Positions 59,176-64,000 of a stretch of DNA of 64,000 nt are shown here, in pieces; the stretch's first letter is position 1; each line of letters starts with the position of its first letter. The notes under the pieces were generated by a model, which saw nothing but the letters and a program-made list of their open reading frames with translations, was not told where the DNA came from and ran no database searches. Source of the DNA: Ochrobactrum teleogrylli (lineage in GTDB: Bacteria > Pseudomonadota > Alphaproteobacteria > Rhizobiales > Rhizobiaceae); the NCBI RefSeq assembly GCF_006376685.1, contig NZ_VEWL01000002.1, forward strand, positions 372,001 to 436,000, read 5' to 3'. The position numbers and the translations under genes were made by a program.

Positions 59176-59528
59176 TATGCTGCTGCCTTTTCCAATTGTT
59201 TCTCGAAAAGGTTGACTGCGCGCGACGCCATGCGACGATAGGCAGCCTCGAATGTCGGATTTTCGATGCGGCAATCGACTGCGCGAATGGCGAAAGAAAT
59301 CGAGGTGCGCTGGCGCTGTTGCATGGCAACTATCCGCCTCTTTGGCACGCCGAAGTCGGTCGCCATGATATGAATGGCGATCTGACGAGCGAGCATTGCA
59401 TCAAACCACTGATGCGGCGGGTCGATGATGTCGCGGAGCGCAAGATGACGAAAGCCCGTCTGCACTCCAGCATAACAACAGGCCAGCATGACCTGTAAGC
59501 GTTCCTGTTCTGAATAGGGGTTGAACAT
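59175..59528 (-). CDS. DnaA domain IV-like DNA-binding protein
   Basis: A 117-residue protein. Residues 45-110 (MLARQIAIHIMATDFGVPKR, then RQRTSISFAIRAVD) resemble the helix-turn-helix and signature region of DnaA domain IV, with SISFAIRAV in place of DHTTVLHA. No ATPase part exists. It would bind DNA, perhaps DnaA boxes. The resemblance is by eye and moderate. Confidence 0.5.
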   Translation of the reverse strand: MFNPYSEQERLQVMLACCYAGVQTGFRHLALRDIIDPPHQWFDAMLARQIAIHIMATDFGVPKRRIVAMQQRQRTSISFAIRAVDCRIENPTFEAAYRRMASRAVNLFEKQLEKAAA

Positions 59529-59531
59529 CGC

Positions 59532-59687
59532 TCACCCCGCGAAATATCGAGTAAAGGAAATGATCACCGCAGCTGTGGCCGCAAGCGTGATCCACGTCAG
59601 CGGTGCGAGAGAAGCAATCAAACTCATGCGTCTATTGGGAAACGTGAAGCAGTTTCCCACGTCGATTTTGTCATCGCGTTTCGGCAT
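59532..59687 (-). CDS. Small single-pass membrane protein
   Basis: A 51-residue protein starting MPKRDDKIDVGNCFTFPNRR with GAGG 6 bp upstream, followed by one hydrophobic helix (SLIASLAPLTWITLAATAAV) and a short tail. It lies 3 bp before the DnaA-like gene. A longer reading frame from 59858 exists but its first half looks non-coding. Confidence 0.5.
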   Translation of the reverse strand: MPKRDDKIDVGNCFTFPNRRMSLIASLAPLTWITLAATAAVIISFTRYFAG

Positions 59688-59854
59688 TGTGCGCCTCGTT
59701 ATTGTGGGAGATTGTTTGGGCCGTGGCGCGGTGCCAGCATACGGATAACAGCCGGGACGGACCCTGCGGGGGCAATATCCGTCCTGTCGGACACACGGTT
59801 TGTGGTGACCGAAATCAATGGCTAGAGTATCCTGGCAGACACCGCGCCACACCA

Positions 59855-60148
59855 TCACGCGGCATCCTGCTGCGGGGTAACGACAGGCTTGCTGCGCGAT
59901 GGTTTGGGATGGTTTGAGATGTGGATTTTATTGCGTCGCTTGGGGTAGCGGTCGCGAAAGACGACCTCGACCGGCTTGCCGAGTACATCTGCAATGGCCC
60001 GTTCCATTCCTTCGTGTGGACGGGTCCAGATGTTCTTGACACAGGAGGCAGGCAATCCATAGTCCTCAGCAATGCCTGCGAGAGTCTTGTTCGATCTGCG
60101 CAGTGCACCAAGGATAGAATGACGATCCCACTCAACAGGGCTTGTCAT
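59855..60148 (-). CDS. ner: Ner-like early transcription repressor
   Basis: A 97-residue protein. DRHSILGALRRSNKTLAGIA, then YGLPASCVKNIWTRPHEGME is the Ner/Nlp helix-turn-helix, and the Lys/Arg-rich tail follows. Start at ATG 60148, with AAGGAG upstream. In Mu, Ner dampens early transcription and represses c. It is the first gene of the early operon, divergent from the repressor. Confidence 0.87.
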   Translation of the reverse strand: MTSPVEWDRHSILGALRRSNKTLAGIAEDYGLPASCVKNIWTRPHEGMERAIADVLGKPVEVVFRDRYPKRRNKIHISNHPKPSRSKPVVTPQQDAA

Positions 60149-60302
60149 TTGCGTCTCCTTCAGGGAGCGGATGTTGGCGCATCCGCTTTTTGTTGGTCTT
60201 TGTTTGTGCAATTCCAGTCTGACTAATCAGGCTGATAATGTAGGTATGTAGCAAAAGTTTGCCAGTTGCAAGCAAAACTTTGCTACAGACGAAGGAGCAG
60301 CT
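60149..60302. promoter_or_regulatory. Divergent control region between ner and the repressor gene
   Basis: This 154-bp region carries both promoters. A 41-bp imperfect palindrome lies at 60247-60287: TGTAGCAAAAGTTTGC and GCAAAACTTTGCTACA, each arm itself nearly symmetric (GCAAA/TTTGC). It overlaps the area just upstream of the repressor start, as in an operator with two half-sites. GATAAT at 60233 could be a -10 element. Confidence 0.65.
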
Positions 60303-60818
60303 TTGTCTGACGGCAGCGACATTGGGAAAAGGGTGCTGGAGGTTCGGGAGAAGCTCGGGCTTTCGCAAAAGGAAGCAGCCGAAAAGCTCGGTGTTTCCAT
60401 TCGCTCATGGCAGGGCATGGAGCGGGGCGAAAACATTCCCAATGGGGAAACCCTGCTCAAGTTTTTGGCGTTGGGTTATAATCCTGGCTGGGTTTTGACT
60501 GGCATGGGCCAGCAACGCTCGGATCGTACTGATGAATATTTAAAGGCTGACCACATCAAGCCGCTCCAAATCAACGAATCTGTGCTTAACAACCTCGTCG
60601 TTCTGACCCACGAAGAGCACACAGCCTTGAATATCAAGCTGAGACCAGCTGACGAATTCAGGGAAGCTACCCGCCTCTATAACGAATTGTTGCGTTTGGC
60701 GGATGATCCCGACGACGAAGCCGAACTTGAAGCCGCAATACCGGTAATCCGCATTCGGCTCCGCAAGCGGCTGGCCGATGCAGTTGCCAATCCAGGCACC
60801 GGCAAACGCTTGGCTTAA
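60303..60818 (+). CDS. Phage repressor (Cro/CI-type XRE protein)
   Basis: A 171-residue protein. The N-terminal XRE helix-turn-helix is GKRVLEVREKLGLSQKEAAE, KLGVSIRSWQGMERGENIPN. The rest is helical, with an acidic region (ADDPDDEAELEAAIP) and Arg-rich end. There is no S24 peptidase part, so RecA-type self-cleavage is not expected. Start at TTG 60303 with GAAGGAG upstream. It is divergent from ner and fills the role of Mu c. Confidence 0.85.
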   Translation: MSDGSDIGKRVLEVREKLGLSQKEAAEKLGVSIRSWQGMERGENIPNGETLLKFLALGYNPGWVLTGMGQQRSDRTDEYLKADHIKPLQINESVLNNLVVLTHEEHTALNIKLRPADEFREATRLYNELLRLADDPDDEAELEAAIPVIRIRLRKRLADAVANPGTGKRLA

Positions 60819-61058
60819 TGATAGTCCGTCCCTGCGAGAACCCGCTGTTGATTTAGGCTCTACTAAATGAGTGATAAGTGGATGATTAATCGCTGAATTG
60901 AATGTCGGTTCATTCGCGCATAGCTCTACCCCCGCTGCCAAACGACCTTTCTGGTGCGAGTGCCGGGGGGGAGCATTCACCGATAGTTCAGGCGGAAATC
61001 TATTAGGCCGCGCTGATCCAGTATGCAATTGTTTTCATTGAGTTTTCGACTTTGGGAT

Positions 61059-61090
61059 AAGATTTCCGCCACATGGCGGGAATCTTTTTT
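61059..61090 (+). terminator. Intrinsic terminator after the repressor gene
   Basis: AAGATTTCCGCC (61059-61070) and GGCGGGAATCTT (61075-61086) form a 12-bp stem with one G-U pair, loop ACAT, then a T-run to 61090. It ends plus-strand transcription before the transposition end. Confidence 0.85.
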
Positions 61091-61325
61091 GCTTTTGCGC
61101 CGGTCACAAGCGGCACATCAACGCCCGCGTTCGTCTGTTAATGATCCACGCAGACAAGCATTTTCAATGGTTTAAAGATTTGTTGAAGACTTATCGGCGA
61201 CTTTTAAAGGCGCTTTTAGAAAGCCGCAGCGTCTGACCGTCAAACGCGGTTGCCGCTCGCTTGCCCAGGACTTCAGGTGACAAAACTGTTATTCCGTCTT
61301 TGCCGGGTCGATTGCACAAGAACCC

Positions 61326-61376
61326 CGCATTTCCGGGCTTTTCCCACGAAATCCCATTATTTCCCGCCTATTCCCG
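61326..61376 (-). repeat. Helically phased GGGA repeats inside the left transposition end
   Basis: On the minus strand GGGAAT, GGGAAA, GGGATT and GGGAAAA begin at steps of 10, 10 and 9 bp, starting about 30 bp from the terminal dinucleotide; a CCGGAAAT follows. The phasing places all copies on one face of the helix. A transposase or accessory-protein assembly site is probable. The opposite end has no such array. Confidence 0.65.
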
Positions 61377-61404
61377 TTACTGCAGTATCTAGTGTCCAAC
61401 AACA

Positions 61405-61409
61405 CCAAC
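61405..61409. repeat. Target-site duplication CCAAC, glycosyltransferase side
   Basis: It follows the terminal CA (61403-61404) of the prophage and equals 24222-24226. Joining the flanks restores an intergenic sequence between the tRNA-Met gene and the family-25 glycosyltransferase gene. Confidence 0.85.
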
Positions 61410-61508
61410 ATCATCGTAGGTAGTTGCGCTCGCAGCCTTTCGCACGGCTTTAGAGCTGCCGTTGTGATGCCGACTCATCCGATGACAAGTGGCCCGCTAA
61501 ATATTGAT

Positions 61509-61522
61509 GGGCCTGAAGGCCC
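61509..61522 (-). terminator. Hairpin after the glycosyltransferase gene
   Basis: GGGCCT and AGGCCC pair around GA directly after the stop codon at 61532 on the minus strand, followed by ATCAATATTT. A short intrinsic terminator with a weak T-run. Confidence 0.55.
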
Positions 61523-61531
61523 GCTCACTGG

Positions 61532-62314
61532 CTATCGGATATCGTGGTCATAGGGAATGGGGCCCCAACGTCCGGTTTTGGTGAAGTTCACCCATAAGCC
61601 GAGGGAATTGCGCATTGTGCGCGTCCCGAACCTTTTCAATTCCCGTATGACCAGTCGAAAAAGCGCCGGCCGCTTTTGCTCACGTCGGTTCTTGCCGATC
61701 GTGCTTTCCAATCCTGCCTGTCGGCAAATGGCTGGCGTGATCTGGTAGATATTCAATTCGTCGAAAGGACCATCATTGGGGTCGAACAGGAAATGATCGA
61801 TGGGAGCAGGCGCTTTCTGCATAAGCGGCAGAAGTTTGCGCGCAGCGTCGCGAGACACGACGTAGCCTCCCGTCAGCAAATGTCTGGAGCGAAGCCGCGC
61901 CACCGCATAGGGTCCTTCGCTTGCAACCGAACGGGATATCAAGACCTCATGCCCGTAGGCATCGATTTTGATAATATCCGCGTCTTTCGGTATCCATTTG
62001 TCTGAAGGCAATAACTGCGCAGCCCCGCTGCTCAGCTTGATATCATCTTCAAAAATGACCGCGTAAGCATCGATACCGGTCGCTATAATTTCTAGACACT
62101 TGCGGTGAGACAGAAAACAGCCAATTTCCGCTGGCGAAAGCGGATCGGGCCAGTTTTTGCTGAACGCATTGAATGAAGCCAGCTCCTGTTCGGGCATGGC
62201 CCGACCATTGACAGCCTCGACACGTTCGAATTCTAGACCCGTGCGATTAAACTGGGATGCCATATATGCCAGACGGTCCTGGCTCCGCTCCAGATTTATC
62301 AAATAGCACTTCAC
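61532..62314 (-). CDS. Family 25 glycosyltransferase (LPS-type)
   Basis: A 260-residue protein. CYLINLERSQDRLAYMASQF at the start, EIGCFLSHRKCLEIIA, then VIFEDDIKL with the DxD-like acidic pair, and HLLTGGYVVSRDAARKLL are the marks of GT25 enzymes, which add galactose or glucose to lipooligosaccharide cores. I prefer GTG 62314 because GGGGGC stands 5 bp upstream; GTG 62335 adds 7 residues. A role in core oligosaccharide synthesis is inferred. The prophage is inserted 122 bp past its stop. Confidence 0.82.
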   Translation of the reverse strand: MKCYLINLERSQDRLAYMASQFNRTGLEFERVEAVNGRAMPEQELASFNAFSKNWPDPLSPAEIGCFLSHRKCLEIIATGIDAYAVIFEDDIKLSSGAAQLLPSDKWIPKDADIIKIDAYGHEVLISRSVASEGPYAVARLRSRHLLTGGYVVSRDAARKLLPLMQKAPAPIDHFLFDPNDGPFDELNIYQITPAICRQAGLESTIGKNRREQKRPALFRLVIRELKRFGTRTMRNSLGLWVNFTKTGRWGPIPYDHDIR

Positions 62315-62452
62315 TTCAGCCCCCTTGTCGCGCACCTCTTAGGACATAGGGGGGTGAAAAACAACCAATGGAGAAAAGCGCCCCCGCGCCATATCTTGTC
62401 GTTATCCACGGGGCGATTTTCTGGACTGGACCAGCGCCGGTCCTGCTCGCAG

Positions 62453-63313
62453 CTACTGCTGGACAGTTTCCGGTGCTATGCCCTGATCGAAGATGAAGGC
62501 CGGGCCGACCACCCGCACCTTTCGGTCCGTCAGCGGCGCAAAGGTTGCCGTCGCAACCGTATCGACCATATCGGCATTGCGGCTCGGCCGGCTGTCCGGC
62601 ATCGGCATCACGACATTGCGCATGGCTCTCGCCGACCGACTGCTGGCGCGCAGTTCGCTGACCTTGGCGACATAACCCGCCCAGTCGCATTTTTTGAAAT
62701 CGCTGCTCTCGTGATAATTATAGGCCGTCGGCAGTTCCGCATAGGACTTGCCGCTGGTCGCGGAAATCATATCCGCCGTTTCGCCATTCACATCATTGAG
62801 AACATAGAGATCGACGCTCTCGTTCTGGCAGATGAAGCGGCATTGAGCCAGCGTTTCCGTTGTGCTTTCCGTTTTGTCGAATTGAGAGTGCGGCGCCGGG
62901 AACAGATAACCGTCCGAAAGGCGCACGCAATAGGTCAGTGCGCCTTTGCCGGCCCAGGATTTGGGTTTCTCGGTCGCATTCGACGTGACAGCCGCCGGTG
63001 TCACCTTTGGCCGATCCAGTCGCGCGCTGCGTTGTGTCGTGGCCGATGGTTCGGAACATGACCTTGCGGCCAGCCCGGCGGAAATCTGCCGCTGCACTTC
63101 CGCAATGCGCACCGACAGATCGCGGCAGGCATTGAACAAGCCCCCGCCGCCATCACCCTTGCAGCCGCGCCCGCGCTCCATGGCGCGCAGGGCGGATAGT
63201 TGCCTTTGCGCTGCCAGATCGGCAGCGCTGGCAGCACCCGAACAGGCCGCAGCGGCCAGTTGCGGGTAACTCACAAGACCTATCAGAAAAAGCAGGACGT
63301 AAAACTTAGTCAC
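62453..63313 (-). CDS. Secreted DUF2865 protein
   Basis: A 286-residue precursor with signal peptide (MTKFYVLLFLIGLVSYPQLA, cleavage near residue 22). YCVRLSDGYLFPAPHSQ, CRFICQNESVDLYVLND and AYNYHESSDFKKCDWAGYV are the DUF2865 core, with several cysteines suited to disulfides in the periplasm. The family is confined to this order and has no known function. Confidence 0.8.
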   Translation of the reverse strand: MTKFYVLLFLIGLVSYPQLAAAACSGAASAADLAAQRQLSALRAMERGRGCKGDGGGGLFNACRDLSVRIAEVQRQISAGLAARSCSEPSATTQRSARLDRPKVTPAAVTSNATEKPKSWAGKGALTYCVRLSDGYLFPAPHSQFDKTESTTETLAQCRFICQNESVDLYVLNDVNGETADMISATSGKSYAELPTAYNYHESSDFKKCDWAGYVAKVSELRASSRSARAMRNVVMPMPDSRPSRNADMVDTVATATFAPLTDRKVRVVGPAFIFDQGIAPETVQQ

Positions 63314-63360
63314 GATACTATCCTCAGCCCTGGGGGATGACTTGAGACTTTCTATCGGGG

Positions 63361-63600
63361 TTACAGAAGATGCACTGGCACTTCCATTGCAGGAGGCGAA
63401 TGCGTCGCATTCAGCACCTTATCCGGGTCAATTTCCGACAGGAGTGCAGCAAGCGCCAGACGCAGATAAAGGGGGGTATCTGGACGATTGATTGCCTTGA
63501 GCGCGATGCGCGATATGCCGAGCGCGTAAGCCAATTCTTGTTCAGAGGTCTTCAGAGATGCACAAATCTTCGCAAGTTTGTCATAAGCCCGTCTGCCCAT
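63361..63600 (-). CDS. Small protein of unknown function, HTH-like
   Basis: A 79-residue protein. LKTSEQELAYALGISRIALK resembles a lambda-repressor type helix-turn-helix, followed by a short helix region. It has a plausible size and a start after GGAG-type sequence (GGGAAAACGTC) but no family was recognised. Confidence 0.5.
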   Translation of the reverse strand: MGRRAYDKLAKICASLKTSEQELAYALGISRIALKAINRPDTPLYLRLALAALLSEIDPDKVLNATHSPPAMEVPVHLL

Positions 63601-63708
63601 TGACGTTTTCCCTCTCCTTCAAAATGCAATGGCGACGCCGTCAGCCGCCACATTAGACGCACATCTGCTCCGAAAACCGTTTCACACTTTTCGGAATGTG
63701 CTCTGGAA

Positions 63709-64000
63709 TCACCATTTTACATTCAGTCCGATATTGCCTTCCCAGATCCGCGTTCGCTCTCCTCCGAGATTGGTTGTGTAGTCGGCAGTTGCAAAAAGGC
63801 TGGCCTTTTCCGTGATATCGACCGTTATCCCGCCGCCGACTTCCAGCGACGTTCCTTTCAGATTGGTGACAATCGGATCGGTGCCGAAGGACACTGTCTG
63901 GTCCGATGAGAAATTCTGCCAGAGATTGGCCTTCAGATAGGGGCGCAGCTTGCCGAACGAGGTTTCTTCCGCGCCCTGCAACCGCATGCCGATACGGCCC
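63709..64000 (-). CDS. C-terminal end of an autotransporter beta-barrel, N-terminus beyond the window
   Basis: The minus-strand frame is open to the right edge. The 97 visible residues have alternating hydrophobic strands (RPYLKANLWQNF, SLEVGGGITVDIT, ASLFATADYTTNLGG) and end NIGLNVKW, with the final aromatic residue needed for outer-membrane insertion. This is the last third of an autotransporter barrel. The passenger lies outside the window. Confidence 0.8.
   Translation of the reverse strand, partial: GRIGMRLQGAEETSFGKLRPYLKANLWQNFSSDQTVSFGTDPIVTNLKGTSLEVGGGITVDITEKASLFATADYTTNLGGERTRIWEGNIGLNVKW

Larger units (their letters stand above)
24227..61404 (-). mobile_element. Complete Mu-like transposable prophage (37,178 bp)
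   Basis: The element begins TG at 24227 and ends CA at 61404, is flanked by CCAAC duplications, and has TGCAGT at bases 21-26 from both ends. The conventional left (early) end is at 61404. From there the order is repressor, ner, early genes, transposase A, ATPase B, GemA, Mor, lysis, packaging, head, tail, fibre, methyltransferase. All essential Mu functions are present with open frames, so it may still be active. The only broken gene is the last one, at 24374-24729. There is no tRNA-type attachment core and no tyrosine or serine integrase. Confidence 0.93.
60819..61404. other. Prophage left end: gene-free region with terminator and phased repeats
   Basis: Between the repressor stop and the terminal CA there are 586 bp without a convincing gene. 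It holds the terminator at 61059-61090 and the GGGA array at 61326-61376. Dispersed AT-rich stretches (61020-61060, 61150-61220) might bend DNA or bind IHF, as in the Mu enhancer or left end. Confidence 0.6.

Noticed and set aside
61395-61400. Alternative phage end at the CA of GTGTCCAAC
   Set aside because: The five bases after that CA (ACAAC) have no match before a TG at the other end, and the TGCAGT boxes would no longer align.
1-64000. CRISPR array, rRNA genes, insertion sequences or a plasmid origin
   Set aside because: No regular repeat-spacer structure, no rRNA sequence and no transposase other than that of the Mu-like phage were seen.

Overview
The window reads as the chromosome of an alphaproteobacterium of the order Hyphomicrobiales (Rhizobiales), most likely the Brucella/Ochrobactrum group. 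The basis is the ChpT-CtrA-SciP cell-cycle genes, a periplasmic DUF1134 protein of the EipA type next to chpT, DUF2333 and DUF2865 proteins, and several palindromic intergenic repeats. This placement is by recognition of protein families, not by a database search.

Positions 1-24191 are ordinary host genes. From left to right they are: the 5' part of a DUF2333 membrane protein gene; a choline ABC transporter operon (choXWV); a dipeptide ABC transporter operon on the minus strand (dppABCDF) with two large stem-loops between dppA and dppB; a HugZ-like flavin/heme protein; an ArsR/NolR-like regulator; a SpoU-type RNA methyltransferase; mnmA; sciP; a small GNAT protein; a coiled-coil membrane protein; eipA; chpT with a single-domain response regulator; ctrA; a FliJ-like gene; an AbrB-family membrane protein; a sugar aminotransferase/dehydrogenase pair resembling GnnB/GnnA; and an elongator tRNA-Met. 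The 576 bp upstream of ctrA hold nine GANTC sites and a perfect CtrA half-site.

Positions 24227-61404 (37,178 bp) are an apparently complete Mu-like transposable prophage. Both termini can be placed: TG...CA ends, a 5-bp target duplication CCAAC on each side (24222-24226 and 61405-61409), and an identically spaced TGCAGT box 21-26 bp inside each end. The phage early end lies at the right (repressor at 60303, divergent from ner). Almost everything else runs leftward: early genes with DnaA-like and ParB-like proteins, MuA-type transposase, MuB-type ATPase, DUF3164, a GcrA homologue and GemA; then Mor; a lysis cassette (GH19 endolysin, holin-like protein, nested Rz/Rz1); packaging and head genes (gp27, gp28, gp29, F, G, I/Z, DUF2190, T); and a contractile-tail module (gp36 to gp48, with a -1 frameshift site in the tail chaperone gene), fibre, and an adenine methyltransferase at the place where Mu carries mom. 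One plus-strand gene inside the prophage encodes a small secreted protein.

Positions 61405-64000 return to host sequence: a family-25 glycosyltransferase, a DUF2865 secreted protein, a small unknown protein and the C-terminal end of an autotransporter. The most notable points are the phage-borne GcrA homologue a few kilobases from the host CtrA locus, a G/C-rich stem-loop 35-37 bp upstream of four late genes (the gaps upstream of the endolysin, protease and methyltransferase correspond to Mu late promoters), and a helically phased GGGA array just inside the transposition end.
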